64,000 bases of DNA, taken from positions 17,904,317-17,968,316 of the forward strand of contig CM060202.1 in the NCBI GenBank assembly GCA_030562195.1. Reading direction: 5' to 3'. Both the position numbers and the translations under genes were made by a program. The stretch is from Nipponacmea schrenckii. Taxonomy: Eukaryota > Mollusca > Gastropoda > Lottiidae. Positions 52,501 to 57,460 of this stretch are shown in pieces (the stretch's first letter is position 1; each line of letters opens with the position of its first letter). The notes beneath the pieces were generated by a model. It worked only from the letters and a program-made list of their open reading frames with translations, was not told the DNA's origin and searched no databases.

Positions 52501-54974
52501 TACAAACCTAAATCATAAAATCAGATCTCAAATTAAACACCTCAAATACCCAAAGAAACCTTAATAAGAAGTAGAGCAAGAACAATCATACATTGTTATC
52601 TATTATTTGCAATAAAAAATCTGCTCTATCATTATTTAATCATGGTTAATCCATTTTATTGCCGTTGAAATATTCTTTTCTTGTACAGTAATATAAATTT
52701 CCTTAGGAGTTGCCTTTATGCCTCTCTTAACTATCTTAACAACCTCTTGATTATCAGTCAACTAGTTTATTCTGTGATTATAATTCTCAGCAGGTTCCTG
52801 TCTCAAGAACATTCCATAAGCAATACCATCAGGATATTGTAAACATTATCCCTATAACCTCTAACCTTTACAGACACCTCTTTTGAAACCTCCCTAGATT
52901 CATTTCAGCCAAAACCATCATCTAAATACACTATAGTTTGTTTACCTTCTCCTCTAATTTACAAATTGAAGGTCTGGAAAGACAATTGTATGGTGCTACA
53001 GTCAAACCAAATGGCAATACAGTGCAAACAAAATATTTTGTCTCATTTTTAAATGCCCAAGAAAACCCAAGATATTGATTATGATGAGGAAAAATATCTT
53101 TATGATGGTAAGCTGAATGTATATCATTCATCACCCAATCATTCTCAGATTATTATTACAGACCTGTTGCAATATCATCATGTTTCATACTTCTTTTCTT
53201 ACTCTGATCAGAAACTGATTACTTTTAGTAATTTTAACTGATTTCTTACTTCCAATTCTTCATAGTCGGCCTTACAAACTTTGTATGTTTCAAGGCAGAT
53301 TGATTGTGTTTCTAATGTACGCAGATGTATCCATATTTCAAACAGCCTTTATCATAAATATCTGCAGACCCATTTTCATACTCAAATTAATCTTGGGTTA
53401 AACTTACATCATTTGATCTAAATGAATAAGAAGATCGCAAAATCATAATGTATTTGATTTTACAAAAGCATTTGATTCGATTTTACATGAGATGATTATT
53501 TGCAAAACTAGAAGGAACTATAATTTCAAATGAATTAATAACTATTGTCAGGTGACATTCTTGCATTTGGGCAATTTGTAGTAGATAAAATCTCCACACT
53601 GGAAGCAGGCACTATTGTTCTACATGTTTGGTACAATATGAATAGCACCCTACTCCTTTACCATAAGATATAGAATAACCAACTGAAGAAGAAATTCCAA
53701 AAGATTGAGTAAAGGAACTTTCTAAGATTTTGTTTATCCAGTCTAGTCTCTCTTTTCATCTTCCTTAGAGCCTTGGCTTCAGCCCTATATCTCTTTATCA
53801 TCATCAGATTCATCTTCAAGAGAGATGTGACTCTTACAACTGCACTGTTTCCCAGCCCAACTTAAAAATCTATAATTTTTATCATTTTGGATCTTTTCTT
53901 AATATATCTCTGCACATTTTACCTTTGACTATGGCACTACCAGAAATGTAAGAAACTTGATCTTTCTTACCAACACCCCACTAACATGTTTTTAGAGTGA
54001 AGATCATATAGCATCCTATATCTAATCCATATTATCTATTAACTCCCTCCTGAGATTTCAATTGCTTCAAGATATCATAATGTTAGAATCTTTGCCAATA
54101 TCCAATTAGCCAAAGACATAATGAGAGATTAAATAAATGCAACTGTACAGCTTGACAGAATCATATGAAGTCATACATAAACATTCTACACACCAGCTGG
54201 TAAATCTCCATTTATTTGTTGACATCACAGTATTTGAAAAAAAAAATTAAATATTTGTTAATCTTATATGTGAGAAAGTCAGTTTTAATAAACATACTTG
54301 CCTGCTTGCCTAGCTGCAGCTTGCTGTCTGCCTACATCCCCGCCTGCGTTTGCCTGCGTTTGCCTGCTACACACCAACTTGCCTGTCTGTCTGTCCCTAA
54401 CTGTTGTGGACACGATAAAGTGCTAATTTGAAGGATTTTGTTGAAACTTGTAAGTGTTTGTAATTACAAATATTTTGTTTATCTTAAGCTCATAAACACT
54501 CTAGAAGGGACATTTTTTGAACGAATTTAGACCAAAACTTGTTTATTATCACCTAAAGATGGACCCTATTACAAATCCAAACAAATCATGAATATTTGAT
54601 ATTAGTTATTGCCAGTGTTCTTGACAATTTATGCAATCTTTAGCCCATAATCACTCTAGAAGGCAGATATTTTTTACAGACCAAACTTTGTGAAGATGTT
54701 TATTATCCTCTATATAATGAGGAATAATCAGGAAGGCCATTTTGTATTCTGAAATGTATATGGAAAACTGTAATAGATTGCTTGTAAAGTCTAATTTTTG
54801 ACAATAATATGTATTATAAAAATGGTTAAGTTTTATGACATTTGCAGATAATGATGGTTAGATATTGACTCCTTTAACAAGTTATCTTATGTGTAATATA
54901 TTTTATTTTCAGGTGATGAGGACACTCCTATGATACAAGGTTTCTCAGATGATGAACCTCTTGTCATGGCTTAG
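13316..54974 (+). CDS. SORL1: Sortilin-related receptor SORL1 (SorLA), 42 coding exons
   Basis: Type I membrane receptor that sorts cargo between Golgi, endosome and plasma membrane. Exons: 13316-13573, 15366-15599, 16153-16317, 17157-17224, 17799-17991, 18467-18568, 21182-21351, 21890-22082, 23598-23783, 24115-24203, 24725-24906, 25967-26156, 26525-26644, 27432-27514, 29361-29533, 30407-30636, 31267-31537, 32716-32854, 33231-33437, 33775-33888, 34282-34398, 35485-35610, 36195-36428, 36891-37033, 37953-38096, 38753-38887, 39567-39701, 40305-40430, 40887-41001, 41155-41321, 43013-43137, 43519-43638, 44265-44505, 46441-46539, 46672-46778, 47161-47338, 48715-48815, 49367-49550, 50173-50282, 50727-50895, 51643-51870, 54913-54974. 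All junctions are GT-AG and phases match, except that exon 24 is one base short. Spliced length is 6,533 nt, or about 2,177 residues if that base is counted; human SORL1 has 2,214. VPS10, 10CC, YWTD, EGF, LDLR-A, FN3 and a FANSHY tail occur in SorLA order, which no other receptor shares. Upstream noncoding exons cannot be excluded. Confidence 0.96.
13574..15365 (+). other. SORL1 intron 1
   Basis: 1.8-kb intron without recognised genes. Positions 14437-14760 resemble a diverged copy of the AAAGGGRCA-ended element at 3410-3889. A 10-base C run lies at about 15229-15239. The intron ends in a TTTTACAG acceptor. Confidence 0.45.
15366..24906 (+). CDS. SORL1: SORL1 exons 2-11: VPS10 ten-bladed propeller
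   Basis: Residues about 87-613 form the ligand-binding VPS10 propeller. Asp-box motifs (S/T-x-D/N-x-G-x-T/E-W/F) appear as SYDYGKTF (residues 128-135, exon 2), SIDFGFSW (exon 4), TYDKGGEW (exon 8), SSNAGVTW (exon 9) and STNEGETW (exon 11). SorLA-like blocks include [12 protein letters not shown] with [16 protein letters not shown] in exon 7, IGDHGGLL in exon 10, and [20 protein letters not shown] with HSWLIIQV in exon 11. Exon 10 ends inside a minisatellite that copies its own donor. Exon 11 uses A|GTACGT, the only donor choice that keeps phase with exon 12. Confidence 0.95.
16380..16945 (+). repeat. Minisatellite in SORL1 intron 3, about 44-bp unit, about 12 copies
   Basis: Units alternate ATTACTCTGGATTCAGCTGC and ATTACTCTGGCTTAACAATC. 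The unit is intron-internal and does not include an exon edge. Confidence 0.85.
17225..17798 (-). other. SORL1 intron 4 with an antisense open frame
   Basis: On the minus strand an open frame of 112 codons (17500 to 17162) starts [17 protein letters not shown] and runs across SORL1 exon 4 in antisense. A strong-context start AAGATGGCAG lies just upstream in another frame ([15 protein letters not shown], then stop). I recognise no domain. It could be a retrocopy fragment, a small nested gene or chance. Confidence 0.3.
18706..18885 (+). mobile_element. SINE family B, 3' part
   Basis: Contains GTGTGAAAGT-like sequence, GATGACCTTCAATAAGTCAT, TCAGTCCACCCAGTTGTAAA and AGGTTTGGCCAAGGACCAGC, shared with the fuller copies at 39886-40080 and 50936-51215. 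Confidence 0.65.
19003..20979 (-). mobile_element. 1,977-bp DNA transposon with CAGGCCTCGAA termini (hAT-like, degraded)
   Basis: The terminal inverted repeat is CAGGCCTCGAAATTTG at 19003-19018 and the near-perfect complement of CAGGCCTCGAATTTTG ending at 20979. CTGTCA directly flanks both ends (18997-19002 and 20980-20985) as a 6-bp target-site duplication. A minus-strand frame at 19111-19326 encodes [18 protein letters not shown], a CxxC motif like the zinc-finger N-terminus of some hAT transposase-related proteins. No catalytic domain remains. The superfamily is tentative because hAT duplications are usually 8 bp. It lies in SORL1 intron 6. Confidence 0.75.
19365..20332. mobile_element. 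Nested element with ATACGCCCAC termini, CCGT microsatellite and 160-bp tandem repeats
   Basis: ATACGCCCAC at 19365-19374 and its perfect complement GTGGGCGTAT at 20323-20332 bound 968 bp. Inside are a (CCGT)n microsatellite at about 19397-19439 and four to five tandem copies of a unit of about 160 bp that starts GTATACATGTATATATTGAT (near 19445, 19603, 19762, 19922, 20083). It sits wholly inside the CAGGCCTCGAA transposon, so it probably inserted later. Confidence 0.75.
22239..22408. mobile_element. 170-bp MITE in SORL1 intron 8
   Basis: A perfect 17-bp inverted repeat, ATACTATTGTCCTGTCG at 22239-22255 and its complement at 22392-22408, bounds 170 bp without coding capacity. Contains a TGACGTCA at 22349-22356. 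Confidence 0.7.
22409..23597 (+). other. Remainder of SORL1 intron 8
   Basis: AT-rich intronic sequence with no recognised repeat or gene, ending in a TTATTTTCAG acceptor. Confidence 0.4.
24172..24530 (+). repeat. Minisatellite duplicating the exon 10 donor, 36-bp unit, about 10 copies
   Basis: Each unit reads like CAACAATATTCCATAACTAA, then CCAGATCTT|GTAAGTA. The first copy is the real end of exon 10 (about 24175-24203) with its donor at 24204. Further GTAAGT sites follow at 24240, 24276, 24312, 24416, 24452, 24488 and 24524, with degenerate ones near 24348 and 24380. The unit is a multiple of 3, but read-through meets TTG TAA at once, so use of any later donor would insert a stop codon. 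Confidence 0.9.
25215..25966 (+). repeat. Minisatellite duplicating the exon 12 acceptor, 30-bp unit, about 24 copies
   Basis: Units read AATAATATCTGTTATATTTT then GGTAG|GTGTT. The last copy is the real acceptor at 25965-25966, and GTGTTAA is the start of exon 12. Nearly every upstream copy has TTTTGGTAG|GTGTTAA, so about two dozen decoy acceptors precede the real one. The last three to four units (25866-25966) are open in the exon 12 frame and would encode [10 protein letters not shown] decapeptides. Confidence 0.92.
25967..27514 (+). CDS. SORL1: SORL1 exons 12-14: 10CC module
   Basis: Residues about 614-744 carry ten cysteines: VNC, HGC, APC, NCSC, FEC (split across exons 12 and 13), TMC, QYC, DTC and YSC. 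This is the 10CC module that stabilises the VPS10 propeller in sortilin-family receptors. Exon 12 (25967-26156) begins right after a row of decoy acceptors. Exon 13 is 26525-26644 and exon 14 is 27432-27514. [12 protein letters not shown] in exon 14 resembles the YRKISGDTCSGG of vertebrate SorLA. Confidence 0.95.
26690..26940 (+). mobile_element. SINE family A, copy lacking its head
   Basis: Shares CACGTTAAAGATCCCTTGAC, AGTTGGAAATCGC, TTTCCCTCATTGCACACTGC and the ACTCCATTCATTTCATTTCA tail with family A. Located in SORL1 intron 13. Confidence 0.7.
27045..27265 (+). repeat. Dispersed repeat in intron 13, two diverged tandem copies
   Basis: TATTGATAGCTGTGTGATAT and TCTTGAACTCCTGCTTGTGT-type sequence occurs twice here (about 27055-27130 and 27195-27265) and again in intron 37 near 49145-49215. 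The identity of the repeat is unknown. Confidence 0.5.
28390..29315 (+). repeat. Minisatellite in SORL1 intron 14, about 28-bp unit, about 27 copies, split by a MITE
   Basis: Units of AAATCTCTATTCTAAAACCT plus GATTTTAC run from 28390 to 28974 and resume at 29133-29315 after the MITE at 28975-29132. The array existed before the insertion. Confidence 0.88.
28975..29132. mobile_element. MITE, CCTGGAGCCTGTTtCAC family, copy 2
   Basis: Starts CCAGGGACCTGTGTCACAAA and ends in the inverted form TTTTTGTGAAGCAGGCTCCT. About 158 bp, inserted in the intron 14 minisatellite. Confidence 0.75.
29361..32854 (+). CDS. SORL1: SORL1 exons 15-18: YWTD (LDLR class B) propeller
   Basis: Residues about 745-1015. 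YWTD-type strands appear as IFWADNG (exon 15), IYWVDGE (exon 16), FMYWADW and RLYWTDS (exon 17) and MYWSDWG (exon 18). These belong to the six-bladed propeller that SorLA shares with LDL-receptor proteins and that lies between the VPS10 and EGF modules. Exon coordinates are 29361-29533, 30407-30636, 31267-31537 and 32716-32854, with phases 1-0, 0-2, 2-0 and 0-1. Confidence 0.95.
29614..29847. mobile_element. MITE, GGGTGAGGTC family, copy 1
   Basis: About 234 bp in SORL1 intron 15. The right end CGAGATTTGACCTCACCC is intact; the left end begins at AAATCTCGTGTTAG without the outer GGGTGAGGTC. An internal inverted repeat (CAGTGCACTCTGAGTAATCC and CTCACAGTACACTG) gives the whole element a long hairpin potential. 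Confidence 0.75.
30721..30880. mobile_element. MITE, CCTGGAGCCTGTTtCAC family, copy 3
   Basis: About 160 bp in SORL1 intron 16, from CTGGGACCTGTTTCACAAAT to TTTTCGAGAAACAGGCTCCT. The internal GATACAATCAAGATTTTAAG is shared with copy 2. Confidence 0.75.
30948..31225 (+). mobile_element. SINE family A copy in intron 16
   Basis: Head GTGGTGGCTCAATCTCAGCA, internal AAGATCCTTGACAGTTGGAA and tail ACTCCATTCATTTCATTTTA. A 30-bp internal segment ending GCCCTTCTTCATTA is duplicated in tandem. Confidence 0.7.
31575..32350 (+). repeat. Minisatellite in SORL1 intron 17, about 46-bp unit, about 16 copies
   Basis: Units contain AAATAGCAAATAACTTTAAT, AGCTTGCTATTTATGG and AGTTCAACGG. ATAGCAAA and TTTGCTAT-like parts are mutually complementary, so each unit can form a hairpin. 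Confidence 0.88.
32937..33005 (-). mobile_element. SINE family B fragment, inverted
   Basis: Minus-strand match to the 3' part of family B (CACAAGTCC ... GGTCTTTGGCCAAACCTCTT). Located in SORL1 intron 18. Confidence 0.6.
33231..33437 (+). CDS. SORL1: SORL1 exon 19: EGF-like module after the propeller
   Basis: Residues about 1016-1084. Cysteines in [18 protein letters not shown], then [15 protein letters not shown] and NGICE follow the EGF-like pattern that caps YWTD propellers. One N-glycosylation sequon (NRT) is present. The phase 1-1 boundaries match the phase 1 exons of the following LDLR-A repeats. Confidence 0.92.
33775..40430 (+). CDS. SORL1: SORL1 exons 20-28: ten LDLR class A repeats
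   Basis: Complement-type ligand-binding repeats with six cysteines and a D-x-S-D-E calcium cage: exon 20 (DGSDELNC), 21 (DGSDEQNC), 22 (DKSDERAC), 23 with two repeats (DGSDEQDC and DGSDEVGC), 24 (DNSDEADC), 25 (DNSDEPVSC), 26 (NAEDEENC), 27 (DGSDEMGC) and 28 ([10 protein letters not shown]). All are bounded by phase 1 introns, which allows shuffling. The exon 26 repeat replaces the usual D-x-S with N-A-E, which may weaken calcium binding. Vertebrate SorLA has eleven repeats and ten are found here. Exon 24 contains a frame conflict described separately. Confidence 0.94.
33935..34235 (+). repeat. Diverged tandem repeat in SORL1 intron 20, about 60-bp unit
   Basis: About five imperfect units share GGTTTxGAGCTTCTTGAGTC and a following TGTCTCxAATGGTTTC. 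They are more diverged than the other arrays. Confidence 0.55.
34438..34666. mobile_element. MITE, GGGTGAGGTC family, copy 2 (inverted)
   Basis: Starts GGGTGAGGTCAAATCTCATG and ends AGAGATTTGACCTTACCC. ATT flanks both ends, but this could be chance. The internal parts are in reverse order relative to copies 1 and 3. Intron 21. Confidence 0.78.
35725..36073. mobile_element. 349-bp inverted-repeat element in SORL1 intron 22
   Basis: The left end TACTGCGTCTTAGAATGGAC and following AAAATTTAA are complementary to the right end (TTAAATTTTATGTTCATTC-like, then TAAGACGTAGTA at 36062-36073), with a few mismatches over about 30 bp. Similar end sequence occurs at 3372-3404 and near 27600-27635. Confidence 0.6.
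36520..36860 (+). repeat. Imperfect segmental duplication inside SORL1 intron 23
   Basis: About 125 bp (36520-36650) containing ATGTGGCCATTTTCTGTATA and AAATTACTATCT recurs at about 36738-36865. The offset is roughly 215 bp. Confidence 0.6.
36891..37033 (+). other. SORL1: SORL1 exon 24: LDLR-A repeat 6 with a one-base frame conflict
   Basis: The class A repeat is intact in one frame: [14 protein letters not shown], then [16 protein letters not shown]. It joins exon 25 correctly in phase 1. From the canonical TTTCAG acceptor at 36889-36890 the incoming phase 1 frame instead reads [13 protein letters not shown] and reaches TAG inside the repeat. The exon is 143 nt where 144 would restore the frame. 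No alternative AG acceptor in the region gives the right phase without a stop. A missing base in the linker (about 36915-36932) explains it most simply. Confidence 0.75.
37060..37625 (+). repeat. Minisatellite in SORL1 intron 24, 20-bp unit, about 28 copies
   Basis: Nearly uniform units ATTATTGCTTTAATATAAAT, with a few ATACAT variants. Very low GC. Confidence 0.92.
37750..37870 (+). mobile_element. SINE family A, 3' fragment in intron 24
   Basis: Matches family A from TTTCCCTCATTGCACACTGC through ATAAGGTGCAGAAGAGTAGA to the ATTTCATTTCA tail. Confidence 0.65.
39065..39425 (-). repeat. Minisatellite in SORL1 intron 26, 20-bp unit, about 18 copies
   Basis: Units ACTTTATACATAATCTCTAG. On the minus strand the array stays open for 137 codons as alternating MYKVLEI and MYKVIGI. 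This is explained by unit content and not by a gene. Confidence 0.9.
39886..40080 (+). mobile_element. tRNA-like SINE, family B
   Basis: Starts ATAGCACAGCAGTTAGAATG (box A-like) and carries GTGAGTTCTAATCTTGAC (box B-like), followed by AGTCTGATGACCTTGAATAA. Inserted in SORL1 intron 27. Confidence 0.7.
40530..40755 (+). repeat. Three imperfect tandem copies in SORL1 intron 28
   Basis: Copies share GACCCATGTAAAATTACTGA, then CCCATGGGCTAAATGTTA and ACAATGTCA; the spacing is irregular (about 80-120 bp). Confidence 0.6.
40887..50895 (+). CDS. SORL1: SORL1 exons 29-40: six fibronectin type III domains
   Basis: Residues about 1510-2081. FN3-1 is exons 29-30. FN3-2 is exons 31-33 and starts [11 protein letters not shown], with VRWTEP and the AAVNIAGEG strand. 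FN3-3 is exons 33-34 ([14 protein letters not shown]). FN3-4 is exons 35-36, FN3-5 is exons 37-38 (FKLIWKSP) and FN3-6 is exons 39-40 (FLISWVF). The number and place match vertebrate SorLA. Each domain is split by phase 0 or phase 2 introns inside and phase 1 introns at domain edges. The first 29 nt of exon 34 are duplicated many times in the upstream intron. Confidence 0.93.
41330..42780. repeat. Repetitive block in SORL1 intron 30 with a 490-bp tandem duplication
   Basis: Two diverged copies, from about 41890 and about 42384, share a GGGCCTC start, GCGATTTTCG-like and AATTTTGATTTTTATTTT-like tracts, then TGACCTTGACCTTTCGTGAC (42063-42082) and its counterpart near 42550. GC is locally higher than in neighbouring intron. 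No coding motif is seen; probably an unclassified mobile element. One TGACGTCA lies at 41497-41504. Confidence 0.55.
43165..43345 (-). mobile_element. SINE family A fragment, inverted, in intron 31
   Basis: The minus strand carries family A core sequence: TAAAGATCCCTTGAAAG, AATCGCAAAAGAATAGGC and TTTCCCTCATTGCACAC. Confidence 0.65.
44520..46440 (+). repeat. Minisatellite duplicating the exon 34 acceptor and exon start, 49-bp unit, about 36 copies
   Basis: The unit reads TTTCTAG|TTAAAGATTTATG, then TCCTGGCAATGATTATAATA and TTTGTATATT. The final copy is the real junction: the acceptor ends at 46440 and exon 34 begins TTAAAGAATTATGTCCTGGC. Every upstream copy therefore carries a TTTTCTAG acceptor plus about 29 nt of exon-like sequence. 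Copies before about 44690 are diverged; later ones are nearly identical. The unit length is not a multiple of 3. Confidence 0.93.
47385..48320 (+). repeat. Minisatellite in SORL1 intron 36, about 45-bp unit, about 20 copies
   Basis: Units contain ATTACAAGATCCACATTCAT, TGTGTGTTTATTTCCCCAT and AAACG. Variant units (ATCAAC versus ATCCAC; TGTTTAAATTCCC) alternate in a regular order, and a block of several units recurs at about 47500 and 48030. Confidence 0.88.
48423..48658. mobile_element. MITE, GGGTGAGGTC family, copy 3 (best preserved)
   Basis: Starts GGGTGAGGTCGAATCTCGTG and ends CAAGATTTGACCTCACCC; the terminal inverted repeat is about 30 bp. A second inverted pair (AGTGTACTCTGAGTAATCC and TTACTCAGAGTACACTG) lies inside. 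Non-coding. Intron 36. Confidence 0.82.
48900..49340 (+). repeat. Inverted and dispersed repeat in SORL1 intron 37
   Basis: GAGTGCTTCTGTCGTAAGAA (about 49193-49212) is nearly complementary to TTCTCATGACAGAAGCACTC (about 49290-49309), giving a hairpin of about 115 bp. The upstream part resembles the intron 13 repeat near 27195-27265. Confidence 0.5.
49551..50172 (+). other. SORL1 intron 38
   Basis: AT-rich intron with no repeat array or gene recognised. Confidence 0.4.
50936..51215 (+). mobile_element. tRNA-like SINE, family B, best copy
   Basis: Begins TCTATAGCACAGCGGTTAGA (box A-like), with GTAAGTTCTAATCTCAATCG (box B-like) about 65 bp later, then GATGACCTCATAAGTCATCT, CAGTCCACCCAGCTGTAAAT and AGCCAAGGACCAGGGGTAGA. 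Full-length reference for the partial copies at 18706, 32937 and 39886. Located in SORL1 intron 40. Confidence 0.75.
51643..54974 (+). CDS. SORL1: SORL1 exons 41-42: membrane helix and sorting tail
   Basis: Exon 41 (51643-51870) and exon 42 (54913-54974) encode residues about 2082-2177. A valine/isoleucine-rich helix spans residues 2103-2126 and is followed by the basic stop-transfer RHKRLQR. The tail holds FTAFANSHY, whose FANSHY (2138-2143) is the motif bound by the retromer subunit VPS26 in vertebrate SorLA. It also holds an acidic stretch (GDEDTP) and the C-terminus [11 protein letters not shown], matching the GGA-binding acidic C-terminus and the phosphorylated Ser of human SorLA. The stop codon is TAG at 54972-54974. 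Confidence 0.96.
52010..52245 (+). repeat. Minisatellite in SORL1 intron 41, about 13-bp unit
   Basis: Units ACAAGCTGTACAC(C/A) repeated about 18 times. Open frames on both strands (HKLYTTSC- and [12 protein letters not shown]) result from the repeat. Confidence 0.88.
52450..54180 (-). mobile_element. Degraded DIRS-type retrotransposon, reverse transcriptase remnant
   Basis: The minus-strand frame at 52931-53134 encodes [30 protein letters not shown] and [11 protein letters not shown], the palm region typical of DIRS-like reverse transcriptases (YHHVDI, KFLGFSW and LPFGL patterns). After a frameshift, TIVYLDDGF follows at about 52914-52937, the catalytic YxDD motif. Several stops and frameshifts are present, so it is inactive. 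The outer limits are approximate because no terminal repeats were recognised. It lies antisense in SORL1 intron 41. Confidence 0.65.
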
Positions 54975-57460
54975 TGAGGTGACTTACTATTAATTATGAT
55001 GACTCTACAATAATAAGAAATCTCAAATTGATCTGTTTTATTTACTTTGCTAACATTTTAAACAATTTTGTTTATAATTGACTATGATTTAGTTTACATA
55101 TTTATATTCTTTTATACTCTAATGAAATAAAAAGTCCATTCTAATGAAATAAAAGGTCCATTCTAAAGAAATAATGTCCATTCTTATAAAATAAAAGGTC
55201 CATTCTAATGAAATGAAAGGTCCATTCTAATGAATTTAAGGTTCATTCTTATGAAATAAAAGGTCCATTCTTATGAAATGAATAGTCCATAAGCAGTCCA
55301 TATTATTGAAAGAAATATTTGATTGTATTGCAATGAGCAGTCAATATGGGGAATGTCCTCTTCTATTTGTTGTAATGAATTGTCTTGTCAATATTTATTA
55401 GATAAAAAGTCTATATTATTGAAATGAATATTAATCTCTACCAAGTCTAAGATGAGAATCAAGATCTGTTATAAATTTATTATTTTGTTATTCGCATATC
55501 GTATAGTGTGCTTTCACTTATAAAACTTTTCGCTTGTATATGTTTTGTTTTTATAATGTTTACTAGTTTTTGTATATTTGTATTAAGATATTATATTTGT
55601 CCCTGACCTATTTGTAGATAAAACATTTTTTAGTATCATTGTAACCAGTAAGTTGGTGAAGATAATGTGATAGTATATTTCTTGGGGAGTTGGGAGTATT
55701 GTGGGACTTTTTTGTATAACGCTATATTCAGTAAAAATATTTATCAAAAAAAAATATCTATACCCAAGCTTTATTGCAAGTATATTTACTTGTATTAACC
55801 TTACTCAGTTTTGTCGATGTTTATTGGGCTTTGGGTTTTTGTATTTATAGTCCAGCAAAGATGTTTGTAGACAATCAGTAAGAATGCAATACAAGGACAT
55901 ACCGGGTATGCAATTAATCATATATTTGGCATTTTCAAAATAAATTTTTTCCAAACCTTCAGATAAGGTTAGGGATACATTTTTCAAACTTCCTCAAAAT
56001 TTCAAACTGTCCCTTTAAAATAACCTAAATTGCTCTTGTTTTGAATCTTTCAGCAATGTATACAAATATCTTTGACTGTTTTTGCTTCTATTTCTTTGTT
56101 TTATATCATAGATTTTGACATAAAATGTTAAAAAGTCAATTTGTATATATTTGAGATAATACCCTTGTTTGTCTTTGAAAAAGATTGAAACTATATTTTA
56201 AGATGATATATTCCTATTGCTAGGTGTATATCTGACCCTTTGTATATAAAGATACTGTTACTAATTTAAAAGTATATTTTAGCTCAAAATGTTGTTTAAA
56301 TTATCTCAGGAAGATTTGGCTTTACAAATACCCAAATTCATTTTTATGACCAACTGGAAAAATCTTTCTACTGAAAGAAAAAACGCAAAGTTAAGGGAAA
56401 AACTATATCTAATTCTTTATATATGTTTGATTATTCTACCAATACAAATTTATTCACTAGACTTGATTCAAAGGATATCAAGTTTCTTTCAGCATCTTAT
56501 CTTTGATCCAGCAAAATGAATGATTACAGTCACCAAAGAAAGTAACTTCTTTCATAATAATGCAACCTATTTCTATCCAGATCTGAACAGAATATTTGTA
56601 TTTTAAGGAATAATTTGTATTTACAATTGTTTGTTAAATAATAGAGTTATGAAACTAGATGAAACAACTTAATTTGCAATGTTCATATTTAAGCATTTAA
56701 CTACAATTGATCAAGACAAAACCAAAAAGTTCCTGCTTAGATCTCAAAATTAGTATAGAGCAATAGAAATCAGCTTTAGTATTAGGGTGCCTTTCTCATT
56801 TAAGCTTAAACCCGTCCTCTCAAATATTATAATACAATTTTTTGGCTATTGCTTTAAATTGGAATATATTTGTAGCCTTGATTAATAAGCTTCTATCTGA
56901 AATGCAGGAGAAGGCAATTTATAGGACCAACATCCTATCTTATGTAAGTTAACCTGCATTGGCGTTTTTCTAAACTGTTAACTTTTTAACTAAAATATGT
57001 TTCTTATAGTTTGGATTCCGATCACAGAATGGGAAAAATAACGTTTTTTAATTGAATCTCTGTCTACCAAGATCTGAAATATTAAACATAATCTCATTTT
57101 ATTGGTATCAGAAGAGGGATGAAATGAGAAGGAAAACAGCAATGGTATCCATAAGATTCATCAGTAAAACTTTGTACCTAATGTATTTTCAAAAAAGTGA
57201 TATATTGGTTTAGTTTTAGTTTGTTTTCTATTAGATGATAAATCTTATTTTTTAGAGTCTATGATTATGTTTTTGATTATTCAGTGCTCCTAGTAACCAT
57301 TGCTGTAATACTGTGGATGAAATATTTAGATAATATGTTATGTGTAGTTGACTGTAACTGCGAAGATTTTAGATTACTGTAACAAACAAATTTAGATGCC
57401 ACAATCAAACAAAATAAACTAATTCTGTAAAATAAATATTATTGCTTTTCTAATTTTATT
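54975..57460 (+). other. SORL1 3' untranslated region (inferred)
   Basis: Region after the TAG stop. Several AATAAA motifs occur, with a late pair near 57411-57416 and 57430-57435 followed by a T-rich stretch, a plausible poly(A) site at about 57450. No other gene is recognised. The actual 3' end could be earlier, in the AATAAA-bearing array at 55125-55300. Confidence 0.45.
55125..55300 (+). repeat. 3' UTR minisatellite carrying poly(A) signals, about 22-bp unit, eight copies
   Basis: Units of TCTAATGAAATAAAAGGTCC plus AT. About five of the units contain AATAAA and the rest carry point changes. It starts about 150 nt after the SORL1 stop codon. Confidence 0.82.
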
